Shown here: positions 1 to 6,964 of the stretch, piece by piece
Layout: each line of letters opens with the position of its first letter
Position numbering within the stretch: position 1 is the first letter of the stretch
NCBI GenBank assembly: GCA_020024055.1
Contig: JAHHUI010000066.1
Span: 1 to 7,956, forward strand
DNA length: 7,956 nucleotides
DNA from: Spirochaetaceae bacterium
GTDB taxonomy: Bacteria > Spirochaetota > Spirochaetia > WRBN01
Direction: 5' to 3'
Notes under the pieces: generated by a model
Databases searched by the model: none
What the model was told of the DNA's origin: nothing
The model's input: the letters and a program-made list of their open reading frames with translations, nothing else
Made by a program: the position numbers and the translations under genes

Positions 1-620
1 ATAAAAAATCAGTGCGTTTTATTCTCATTTTAAGAAAAGAACATTATCAGGAATATCTGGGTGAGCTTGAGCTTCTGCAGAAAAAATACAATGTCACTTT
101 CATCACCATTGACAATAAGACTGAAGGGCCTTTATGCAGCATTTTATTTGCTAGGGATTTGATTAACAATGAAGAGCCGCTGCTGATTGCCAATAGCGAC
201 CAAGTGGCCGATTGCAGCGTGGATGAATTTATTGACGAGTGTCTGGGTCGCGGCCTGGATGGCTCTTTACTCACTTTTTATGAAACGGAAAAAAGCCCCA
301 GGTGGTCTTTTGTGAAAACTGATGATCAGGGTCTTGTGCAAGAGGTGAAGGCCAAGGTGCCCTTTTCTTCGCAAGGCGTGGTGGGCTGGTATTTTTATAC
401 AAAAGGACGCGATTTTGTCGATGCTGCGATCGACCTTATTATTCATAATGATCGCGCCAATAATGAGTTTTTTCAATGCCCAACATATAATTACTCTATT
501 TATCGCGGGAAGAGATTCGGCACATTTATGATTCAGGAAAAACAGATGCATGGCACGGGGACTCCCGAGGATTTGCAAAAATATCTTGATTTTTTGGGCG
601 CGGATGATAATGAGTCATAA
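1..620 (+). CDS. Sugar-phosphate nucleotidyltransferase (NTP_transferase family), C-terminal part
   Basis: This is the 3' part of a gene whose start lies outside the window. The frame is open back to base 3, and the GTG at 12 reads straight into the core fold, so it is an internal valine rather than a start. The family (GT-A-fold nucleotidyltransferases of capsule and LPS loci, including Campylobacter Cj1416-like cytidylyltransferases) transfers a nucleotide to a phosphorylated sugar or similar group to make an activated donor in the cytoplasm. Visible family signs, counted from the GTG, are the TEGPLCSILFA segment (about 37-47), the metal-site-like IANSDQ (about 59-64), the W-S-F-V-K strand (about 98-102), the NNEFFQCPTYN segment (about 151-161) and the closing GTGTPEDLQKYL (about 181-192). 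The N-terminal nucleotide-binding loop is missing with the rest of the 5' end. The gene overlaps the next glycosyltransferase by 11-17 bases, so the two are probably co-translated. The exact sugar and nucleotide cannot be read from the sequence. Confidence 0.85.
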   Translation, partial: KKSVRFILILRKEHYQEYLGELELLQKKYNVTFITIDNKTEGPLCSILFARDLINNEEPLLIANSDQVADCSVDEFIDECLGRGLDGSLLTFYETEKSPRWSFVKTDDQGLVQEVKAKVPFSSQGVVGWYFYTKGRDFVDAAIDLIIHNDRANNEFFQCPTYNYSIYRGKRFGTFMIQEKQMHGTGTPEDLQKYLDFLGADDNES

Positions 621-1757
621 GATAGTCTATGCCTTTGTGGCCTTTGATGATATAGAGCTTTTGGAAAGAAAGATTAAATTTCTGTATACGGAGGAAGATT
701 ATTTCATTGTGCATTGGAATAAATATTCCCCGCGGGCAAAGCTGTGGCGCTTGAAAGAAGCGTTTAAAGATTATCCGAATGTGCATATATATTCAAAAAT
801 AAAAGTGGTGTGGGGCACAAATAGTATTCTGCTGGCCGTGCTGGAAAATATGCGCCGGGCCTTGTCTCTAATATCAGCGGGGGGGGGGGGCGATTTGACC
901 ATTTCATCGCGCTCTCAGAGCAATGTGTGCCGGTGAAAACCAAAGAATATATCAAGGCGCATCTGGCGAAATATTCGGGGAAATCTTTCATGGGAAGTTT
1001 TCATCTTATTCCCGAAAGCAATGGAGTGATAGATTCCTTCGCGATAACCAGATATGCTTTTCTCAGTTCATACACCGGGCATTTTCCTTTTTTTGTGCGT
1101 CTGGGGGTATGGATCAATCTAGCGGCAGATTTTTTTTATAATCTCATCTCTGTTCTGAAGAATACAAAGCGGACTCTCAATGTCATCAAACAGTCAAAGT
1201 CTTTTCAAGCAATGATCAGCAGCCGCGGAATAAAGAAGATTTTCCTGAGAATAAGATATACGGTTCTTTTCCCTCTTCAATTTGTGTTCAGTTCTTTGAA
1301 CAGAGGGCGCTATATAGGCATGTATGGCCGTGCGTCTGAATTACGGAAATTGTGTACCGGCGGCACATTTTTAAAAACCAGAAGCTCCGGACCTGCGGCA
1401 TGCTATTGCCCCGAAGATGTCGAGTTTTTATGCCGTGCGGAAAATATGAAGCTGGCCCAAAGCATGAAGCGTTATTTCGGGCCCGAGGAATATTTCGCTC
1501 AGACGCTGCTGTATAACAGCGAAACGCAGAGAAAAAATTTTCTGGATGAAAGCCTGTGCGCCACAGATTATTATATGCAGGGCCCGCAAGATGTGCTGTG
1601 CTATCTTGATCCGGGGAAAAAACTTGGCAAGGAGTGGCAGAATTATCAGTTCAGGCATATTTGCTTTCTGCGCAAGGTGAATGATTTCAAGATCTGGGAT
1701 CTTGTGGAAAATCGACTGAAAGAGAATCTTGAAGAGAAGGGGGAAAATCAAGTATAG
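604..1757 (+). CDS. Core-2/I-branching (GT14-type) glycosyltransferase, split by a poly-G frameshift (apparently phase OFF)
   Basis: Two frames make one gene. The first half reads from ATG 604 (or ATG 610) to a TGA at 934-936. The second half lies in another frame and ends at 1757. They meet at the G12 run at 879-890. The N-terminal half has the family start KIVYAFVAF and the motif VVWGTNSILLAVL (about 68-80). Straight after the G run the other frame reads RFDHFIALSEQCVPVKT, the equivalent of the family's 'DYFI-LSG-D-P' block. Further on are a PEEYFAQTLLYNS acidic block, the probable catalytic region, and a late FLRKVND, all in family order. Adding one G or removing two restores a protein of about 384 or 383 residues, a normal length. 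The family transfers sugars from nucleotide donors. Here the likely target is a surface polysaccharide, given the nucleotidyltransferase upstream, but the substrate is unknown. With 12 G the product is about 110 residues and surely inactive. A decaying pseudogene or a sequencing error in the G run are the alternatives. Absence of any other lesion over 860 downstream bases argues for a switchable gene. Confidence 0.82.
879..890 (+). repeat. Poly-G tract (12 G), probable phase-variation switch
   Basis: Twelve uninterrupted G residues sit inside the glycosyltransferase coding region, flanked by ATCAGC and CGATTT. Homopolymeric G tracts of about this length change by slipped-strand mispairing, and they switch surface-structure genes in Campylobacter, Helicobacter and Neisseria. 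G tracts also occur at tpr genes in Treponema pallidum. Here the tract encodes a short glycine linker between two parts of the sugar-nucleotide-binding domain, where a variable number of glycines should be tolerated. Frame arithmetic: upstream codons start at positions 1 modulo 3 and downstream ones at 0 modulo 3, so 10 or 13 G gives the full protein, while 11 or 12 G gives truncation. Confidence 0.85.
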
Positions 1758-1816
1758 TTGGCAGAGACCGATTTATAAGCTCAAGACTTTGTCGCGGATG
1801 GGGAGTATTGACAAAT

Positions 1817-2374
1817 ATGGATGATGCCAAAATAAAAGGATGGCTGAGGCCTGTGTGGCGCAGGATATATGCCTGGATAAGCAAGGGTCGTCAATTCTTT
1901 GAAATGGATGATGATTCATGGAAGCATTATGCCAATCCCCTGAGTTTGTGGATACGTTTGTTTTGTTTTCCCGTGCTGGCCGTGGCTATTTATGCGCGTG
2001 TGTGGTGGGGGGCATGGTCATGGATCATTGTGCTTTTGTCCAGTTTGTGGATTTGGCTGAATCCCAAGATATTCCCCGCGCCGCACAGCACGAAAAACTG
2101 GGCCAGTTTTGCCACATTTGGCGAACGCGTGTGGCTGCATCGGCATGATGTGCCCATCCCTTATTCCCATCAATGGATCGCCAATGCACTTTCGGCGGTG
2201 ATGCTGATTAATTTATTTCCTTTGGCCTATGGCCTGATTGAAGTGAATGCGGCTTTTGTTTTTTTCCCCGTGATGATACAAATGATTGCCAAGCTGTGGT
2301 TTTATGACCGCATGGTGTGGCTGTATACACAGGTACAGGCGGATAATCCCACCTATGCTTCATGGATGTATTAA
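1817..2374 (+). CDS. DUF6653 family membrane protein
   Basis: A 185-residue protein of unknown function. After a charged N-terminal stretch of about 30 residues it reads HYANPLSLWIRLF, then two hydrophobic segments rich in tryptophan. The conserved core follows (WLNPKIFPAPHSTKNWAS, then FGERVWLHR), and then two more hydrophobic segments. This pattern matches DUF6653, small predicted inner-membrane proteins with no assigned role. The ATG at 1817 is preferred. A purine-rich GGGGAG at about 1800-1805 lies 11 bases before it, whereas the in-frame TTG at 1808 would sit almost on that site. The gene follows the glycosyltransferase by 59 bases with no visible terminator, so it could be read from the same transcript, but nothing ties it to glycan synthesis. 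The family call is by recall of the conserved core. Confidence 0.75.
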   Translation: MDDAKIKGWLRPVWRRIYAWISKGRQFFEMDDDSWKHYANPLSLWIRLFCFPVLAVAIYARVWWGAWSWIIVLLSSLWIWLNPKIFPAPHSTKNWASFATFGERVWLHRHDVPIPYSHQWIANALSAVMLINLFPLAYGLIEVNAAFVFFPVMIQMIAKLWFYDRMVWLYTQVQADNPTYASWMY

Positions 2375-2413
2375 AGCCTGTTCAAATATGGATTTTGTGT
2401 ATAAAAAAGGGGC

Positions 2414-2442
2414 TTGTCGCCTGGCGCACAGTCTGCTAAACT
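2414..2442 (+). promoter_or_regulatory. Possible sigma-70 promoter for the parC operon
   Basis: A TTGTCG (-35, 2414-2419), a 17-base spacer and TAAACT (-10, 2437-2442) lie in the 83-base gap before parC. Each box matches the consensus at 4 of 6 positions. Transcription would begin near 2449, leaving a leader of only about 9 bases before the ATG at 2458. No good Shine-Dalgarno sequence is present, which fits a nearly leaderless message. Weak boxes like these also occur by chance. Confidence 0.35.
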
Positions 2443-2457
2443 TTCATACAGTAGATT

Positions 2458-4377
2458 ATGCCCTATATAAAAGATATTTTTGATAAAAACTTCCTTGAAT
2501 ATGCCTCTTATGTCATTAAAGATCGCGCGATTCCCGATATTGATGATGGTCTGAAGCCCGTGCAAAGACGCATTTTGTATACATTATACAAAATGGACGA
2601 CGGCACCTTTCACAAGGTGGCCGCAGTGGTGGGCCAGACAATGTTTCTGCATCCGCATGGAGATGCCAGCATTTATGAAGCTTTGGTCAATTTGGCCAAT
2701 CGGGATCTTTTCATTGACAAGCAAGGGAATTTTGGCAATATCCTGACCGGCGACCCCCCTGCTGCGGCACGTTATATCGAATGTTCGCTGCTGCCTTTCG
2801 GGCGCGAGATTCTTTTTAATGATAATTTGACAGATTTTGTGCCCAGCTATGACGGCAAAATGAAAGAGCCTGTGGTTTTGCCCTGCAAAATGCCTTTGAT
2901 TCTGATCCTGGGGGCAGAGGGCATTGCTGTGGGCATGTCGACAAAGATATTGCCGCATAATGTCTGTGAAGTGCTCTCTGCCGTGCGCAAATCTTTGCGT
3001 GGGGAAGAATTTTCACTTTCTCCCGATTTCCCCACCGGCGGCCTGGTGGACACCAGTGCCTATCAAGATGGCCTGGGCCGCATCACCACACGCGCCCGAT
3101 TAGACCTGAGCGACCCAAAGCGCATTGTCATCCGCGAGCTGCCCTTTGGCTCCACGGTGGAAAGCCTGATTCAGTCTATTGAAGATGCAGCAAAAAAGGG
3201 CAAGCTGAAAATCGGCAGTATTAATGATTTCACATCAGAGCAGGTAGAGATTGAAATTGAGCTTCCGCGCGGCGTGTATGCCAAAGATGTGATCGATGCA
3301 CTGTATGCTTTCACCAATTGCGAGACATCCATCACGGTGAACTGCCTGATGATTAAAGATCGCAAGCCACAGATTTTAACACTCACCCAGGTGATTGAAT
3401 ATCATGCCGACCATCTGTGTGTGCTGCTCACGCGTGAGCTGGAATTTGAAAAGAACGACCTGCTGCAAAAAATACGCCGGCGCACGCTCGAGCGCATTTT
3501 CATTGAAGAGCGTATTTATAAAATGATTGAAGAGCTGAAAACAGGGCCTGCCATTCAGAAAGCCGTGAAAGAAGCCTTGTTGCCATTTGGCGATAAAGAA
3601 TTCAAGCTGCCCTTGCATGATGAGGATATTGAGCATTTGCTTCAGCTGCCCATTCGCCGCATCAGCCTTTTCGATATTGAAAAAAATCGCAAAGATTTGG
3701 CCGAAATGGAAAAACGTGTGAAGGTCATTAACAAGGCCCTCTCGGATATCACTGCGCATGCCTGTGCCTATTTAGACCAATTACTCGAAACATATCAAAG
3801 CCAATTTCCGCGCCGCACCGAATTGGCCAATTTTAAAAAGGTGGATGTGCGCGAGGCGGCTTTGCGCAATTTGAAGCTGCGCTATGACAAAACCAGTGGG
3901 TATTTGGGCTATGAAATCAGCAGCGGCGATCTCATCGGTGAGGTCTCGATTTACGATCGAGTGCTGGTGATGCGCGAAGATGCCAGCTATCAGGTGTATG
4001 AAGTGCCCAATAAAATGTTCATCGGGCCGGGGGCTTTATATGTGGCCCTGGCCGATAAAGAGCAGCTGGAAAATGTGATTTTTAACATTGTGTATAAAGA
4101 TGGGGCAAATCAATACGGCTATATCAAACGCTTTAAAATCTTGCAGTTTCTGACGAATCGTTTATATACACATGTGTTGCCCGAAGGGGCCCAGCTTTTA
4201 GCTTTCGGCTTGGGAGACAACCTGGCCGTGATGCCCGAATTTACGCAGAAAAGCCTGATTAAAGAAGAGTTTTTCCCCGTGAAAAATTATCTTGTTAAAG
4301 GTGTGCAGGCACAGGGGGTGCGCCTAAAGTCTAAAGAAATTTTGAGCGCGCAATTTGTGAAGGAGAAAAAGTCATGA
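2458..4377 (+). CDS. parC: DNA topoisomerase IV subunit A (short ParC/GyrA-type)
   Basis: The breakage-reunion subunit of a type IIA topoisomerase, which cuts and passes DNA duplexes and would decatenate chromosomes together with ParE. The protein has 639 residues against 752 in E. coli ParC. Landmarks are the N-terminal FLEYASYVI, KPVQRRIL (33-40), HPHGDASIYEAL (65-76), catalytic Tyr106 in AARYIE, and GIAVGMSTKILPHN (155-168), whose Ile164 corresponds to the DNA-intercalating isoleucine. The coiled-coil tower region covers roughly 320-460. The C-terminal part is short and has no gyrase box (QRRGGKG), which favours topoisomerase IV over gyrase. The GyrA Ser83 position is Ala70, and the Asp87 position is Glu74. 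The best resemblance in memory is to spirochaetal and Verrucomicrobiota/Lentisphaerota ParC. No parE lies in the window. The stop overlaps the next start by 4 bases. Confidence 0.9.
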   Translation: MPYIKDIFDKNFLEYASYVIKDRAIPDIDDGLKPVQRRILYTLYKMDDGTFHKVAAVVGQTMFLHPHGDASIYEALVNLANRDLFIDKQGNFGNILTGDPPAAARYIECSLLPFGREILFNDNLTDFVPSYDGKMKEPVVLPCKMPLILILGAEGIAVGMSTKILPHNVCEVLSAVRKSLRGEEFSLSPDFPTGGLVDTSAYQDGLGRITTRARLDLSDPKRIVIRELPFGSTVESLIQSIEDAAKKGKLKIGSINDFTSEQVEIEIELPRGVYAKDVIDALYAFTNCETSITVNCLMIKDRKPQILTLTQVIEYHADHLCVLLTRELEFEKNDLLQKIRRRTLERIFIEERIYKMIEELKTGPAIQKAVKEALLPFGDKEFKLPLHDEDIEHLLQLPIRRISLFDIEKNRKDLAEMEKRVKVINKALSDITAHACAYLDQLLETYQSQFPRRTELANFKKVDVREAALRNLKLRYDKTSGYLGYEISSGDLIGEVSIYDRVLVMREDASYQVYEVPNKMFIGPGALYVALADKEQLENVIFNIVYKDGANQYGYIKRFKILQFLTNRLYTHVLPEGAQLLAFGLGDNLAVMPEFTQKSLIKEEFFPVKNYLVKGVQAQGVRLKSKEILSAQFVKEKKS

Positions 4378-5204
4378 GCGCCTTGCGGGAAAAAATTATC
4401 ACCACCCAGCCTTGGGCGCTGGTCACAGGGGCTTCCTCTGGCATTGGTTATGAGCTTGCGCGCACATTGGATGCACAGGGGTATCAGCTGGTGTTGGTAG
4501 CCCGCAGGGCAGATCGCCTGAAAGAATTGCAGGCCAGGCTGGAAAATGCCAGTTATATCTGCGCGGCTGATTTAGGCACGGCCGAGGGAATGCAGAGCGT
4601 GTATGATTTTTGCCTGTCGAAAAAAGTGGCCGTGGATGTTTTGGTGAATAATGCCGGCTTTGGGCATAATGGAGATTTTAAAGACGAACCGCTGGAGACA
4701 GCACAGCAGATGATTCAAGTGAATATCACAGCTTTGGTCACATTGACAAAATTATTCCTGCCGCAAATGCTTGAAAGAAAGCATGGACATATTGTTCAGA
4801 TGTCGTCTGCGGCGTCGTTTTTTGCCGGGCCGCTGATGGCGAATTATTATGCCACCAAGGCTTATGTCACGTCATTCTCGCGTGCTTTGGCCTATGAAGT
4901 GCGGCCCTTCAATGTTTTTGTCACGGCCGTGTGTCCCGGGCCTGTACACACAGAATTCGGTGCCGTCGCCAAGGCCGGCAGCAGCCGCATCCTGAAAGAT
5001 AAAGTCACCACACCCGATGAGATCGCACGATTTACCTGGAAAGCAATACAAAAAAAGAAAACAGTCGCCGTGCATGGCATGATTTTTTCATTTTTTATTA
5101 CACTCAGCCGGCTTTTGCCTGCTAGTTTAATTATAAGACTTACGGCATTATTAAATAAAACAAAACCCAGAATAGGGTTAGACAGCCTGGGGGAAAAGTC
5201 ATGA
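4374..5204 (+). CDS. Short-chain dehydrogenase/reductase (classical SDR, DltE/COG0300-like)
   Basis: A 276-residue NAD(P)H-dependent oxidoreductase with a complete classical SDR motif set. It has the cofactor loop TGASSGIG (18-25), basic ARR (43-45) after the second strand, suggesting NADPH preference, NNAG (92-95), Asn117, Ser145, YxxxK with Tyr158 and Lys162, and CPGPVHTEF (187-195). The C-terminal 40 residues are hydrophobic and basic (IFSFFITLSRLLPASLIIRL), typical of the branch that acts on lipid-like or long-chain substrates and possibly peripheral to the membrane. The substrate cannot be deduced. ATG 4374 sits in an ATGA overlap with parC and is preceded by a perfect AAGGAG at 4360-4365, 8 bases away, so the start is well supported. 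The gene should be translated together with parC and the following lipoprotein. Confidence 0.9.
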   Translation: MSALREKIITTQPWALVTGASSGIGYELARTLDAQGYQLVLVARRADRLKELQARLENASYICAADLGTAEGMQSVYDFCLSKKVAVDVLVNNAGFGHNGDFKDEPLETAQQMIQVNITALVTLTKLFLPQMLERKHGHIVQMSSAASFFAGPLMANYYATKAYVTSFSRALAYEVRPFNVFVTAVCPGPVHTEFGAVAKAGSSRILKDKVTTPDEIARFTWKAIQKKKTVAVHGMIFSFFITLSRLLPASLIIRLTALLNKTKPRIGLDSLGEKS

Positions 5205-6067
5205 GGCAGAAAGGCATCATCGTAATCATCATTATCACAGCAGCTATATTATTTGGGTGCAGCACGACGGCGAAACTGGACGAACACCTGGTCTATAAGC
5301 AGCGCTACTTTTTTCGGCCCGGTGCCGACTATTACAGCCGCATAGACTTACAGGCATTGCGGCCTTTGGTGCGCCCCCTGGTGAAGGATTTGCCCATGTC
5401 CCAGCGCTTGCGGGTTCAGATGATTGCCGAGCGCACCAATCGCATTCTTGCTTATCGCATAGGCATTCGCCTGTATTCTCTCTTGGAAGGATCTTTCCCC
5501 AAGGGCATTATCGACAATCTGCTCACACGTCACCCTGAATGGCTGCCTCTGGAAGAGGATATCGATGGCTTTCGGCATTACAGCGCCAATCTGGAAATCG
5601 GCCTGCCCGAAACAAATATTGTCTATGCCACTACAGAGAGCCTGCGCGCAGCCTATGGGGCACCAGTTTTGCCTATTGAGAATGTTTTGCCCGCTTATGT
5701 CATTGCCGCCATGGAGAAAAGACCTTTTGTCATCTATCATCCGCGTGGAAATCCTATTTTTATTAAAGATAATTCTGAATTCGCCGACCTGCCGGATTTC
5801 GAGCTTTTGCTGACTATGTTTCCCTTGGAAGGTAAATTGTATCGTGTTGATGCAGAATTCACTGTGATAAACCCGGCCAATGCGGGGAGTTTTCCTGCCC
5901 AGCTGCAGTCTATGATTGACTGGTACAAGACGTATTATGTGGAATGGGCGCCTATGCTGGATGCCCTGACCATGAATGTACAGGGCAAGCAAGTCACATT
6001 CAGCGGAATATACAGCCAGGAAGACATGATTAGTCTGTCTGCCGATGCTGTGCGCATTGCCGTATGA
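5201..6067 (+). CDS. Predicted lipoprotein of unknown function
   Basis: A 288-residue protein not matched to any named family. It begins with a lysine, a hydrophobic stretch (IIVIIIITAAILF) and a cysteine at 20 in LFGC, followed by STT. This is a lipoprotein signal peptide whose -2 phenylalanine departs from the usual enterobacterial lipobox but is tolerated in spirochaetes. The mature part of about 269 residues is soluble, with no further membrane segment and no cysteine pairs. It has an aromatic-rich start (YKQRYFFRPGADYYSRIDL), a helical region (about 60-100) containing GSFPKGIIDNLL, then DGFRHYSANLEIGLPETNIVYATTE, which looks like alternating strands. Translation is coupled to the dehydrogenase by an ATGA overlap, with a GGGGG Shine-Dalgarno-like site at 5189-5193. 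The product is probably anchored to a membrane leaflet on the periplasmic or outer side. The function is unknown. Confidence 0.7.
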   Translation: MRQKGIIVIIIITAAILFGCSTTAKLDEHLVYKQRYFFRPGADYYSRIDLQALRPLVRPLVKDLPMSQRLRVQMIAERTNRILAYRIGIRLYSLLEGSFPKGIIDNLLTRHPEWLPLEEDIDGFRHYSANLEIGLPETNIVYATTESLRAAYGAPVLPIENVLPAYVIAAMEKRPFVIYHPRGNPIFIKDNSEFADLPDFELLLTMFPLEGKLYRVDAEFTVINPANAGSFPAQLQSMIDWYKTYYVEWAPMLDALTMNVQGKQVTFSGIYSQEDMISLSADAVRIAV

Positions 6068-6100
6068 CCAATTTGGAAAATAATCGCTATATTACAGATT

Positions 6101-6964
6101 CTATGCAGGAAACAACGCCGAGCGGCAGCCCAAAATAATGCGCCGCAACCCTTGCAGGTCTTGAAAGATCTGTATATGTGAAAATCCGTGTTTCCTTAAA
6201 TAGCCAGACAAAGCAAGCATTTGTGCTGGGTCTGCCTCCAGATAGATTTTCTGACAGCGATGCTGCGCCTGGCGGATGAGCTTTTTAATCAGTTTCAGGC
6301 CGTCTTTTCCTTTGCCGTTCAGGGCCAAAGGCGGCTCTTTCCAATGGCTGCGTTCTTTGGTCTCTTTGGGGGTCAGATAGGGCAGATTGGCAATGATGAT
6401 ATCGTATTTTTCCCCTCCCCCATGCAGCAGATTCGCCCGCAGAAAATGTGCATTGCGCGCATTCAGGCATTCTTGATTTTTTTTGAACATTTTTTCGCTG
6501 TGAGGGCTGATGTCACTGCCTGTAATTTGCCATCGCGGATATAATAGAGCCAGAGTCAAAGCCAATGTGCCCGGTCCTGTGCCCACATCACGCAAACTGG
6601 CATAAGAATCGCGCGCATAGGCTTCTTTAATTGCTTCAATCAGGCATTCACTGTCCGGCCGGGGAATCAGCACCCCAGGGCACACATGAAAAATATGATG
6701 ATAAAATTCTTTTTGGCCGGTTAAATAGGCAATGGGATAACCCTGCAGACGCAGTCTTTTTAACAGATTGCATTGGGCAATAATAATTCTATTATCTGTA
6801 AAATCTGTGTCTCTTTTTGCTAAAAGCTCTGTACGGCTGAGATTGGCACAAAAACAGAGAATCAGTCGTGCATCCAGCATAGGTGTGTCGCAGACAGCAG
6901 AAAAATCGGCCGATGTGTCTCTGAGCCATTGATGATAAATCAGGCGGCGGCTATAAGAGTGCAA
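6101..6964 (-). CDS. prmC: Peptide chain release factor N5-glutamine methyltransferase
   Basis: PrmC (HemK) methylates the glutamine of the GGQ motif in release factors RF1 and RF2, using S-adenosylmethionine, in the cytoplasm. The 287 residues have the family order: N-terminal helical domain with LDARLIL-like (30-36), PIAYLTGQKEFY (77-88), PRPDSE (101-106, usual PRPDTE), SAM-binding DVGTGPG (126-132, usual DLGTGSG), TGSDIS (148-153), catalytic NLPY (193-196, usual NPPY), EPPLAL (210-215) and GKDGLKLI (219-226). The start is a TTG at 6964-6962. A TAA lies a few codons upstream in frame, no earlier start exists, and the next Met (29) would cut into the N-terminal domain. The start overlaps the end of the upstream membrane-protein gene by 14 bases without a clear Shine-Dalgarno, so translational coupling is likely. 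The common neighbour prfA is absent. It faces the lipoprotein gene, with 33 bases between the two stops and no visible hairpin. Confidence 0.88.
   Translation of the reverse strand: MHSYSRRLIYHQWLRDTSADFSAVCDTPMLDARLILCFCANLSRTELLAKRDTDFTDNRIIIAQCNLLKRLRLQGYPIAYLTGQKEFYHHIFHVCPGVLIPRPDSECLIEAIKEAYARDSYASLRDVGTGPGTLALTLALLYPRWQITGSDISPHSEKMFKKNQECLNARNAHFLRANLLHGGGEKYDIIIANLPYLTPKETKERSHWKEPPLALNGKGKDGLKLIKKLIRQAQHRCQKIYLEADPAQMLALSGYLRKHGFSHIQIFQDLQGLRRIILGCRSALFPA

Noticed and set aside
550..603. ATG 550 as the glycosyltransferase start
   Set aside because: It would overlap the nucleotidyltransferase by 71 bases and add residues with no family match. KIVYAF fits the family's N-terminus with a start at 604 or 610.
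1088..1137. T7 (1088-1094) and T8 (1130-1137) runs as further phase-variation tracts
   Set aside because: They are short, in frame in the second half, and encode ordinary Phe pairs. They are common in this composition.
1428..1751. 107-residue minus-strand open frame
   Set aside because: It is antisense to the glycosyltransferase C-terminus, which carries clear family motifs.
927..1757. Separate gene starting at GTG 927
   Set aside because: It begins in the middle of the conserved LSEQCVPVK block. The frame is open upstream through the G tract, so it is the second half of the glycosyltransferase.
1758..1816. Promoter before the DUF6653 gene
   Set aside because: TTGGCA and TATAAG-like words are present but only about 10 bases apart, so no usable spacing was found.
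5348..5992. 214-residue minus-strand open frame
   Set aside because: It is a shadow of the lipoprotein gene, with low-complexity His/Gln/Arg-rich content, and it breaks the operon.
6068..6100. Bidirectional terminator between the convergent lipoprotein and prmC genes
   Set aside because: The 33 bases contain no convincing inverted repeat.
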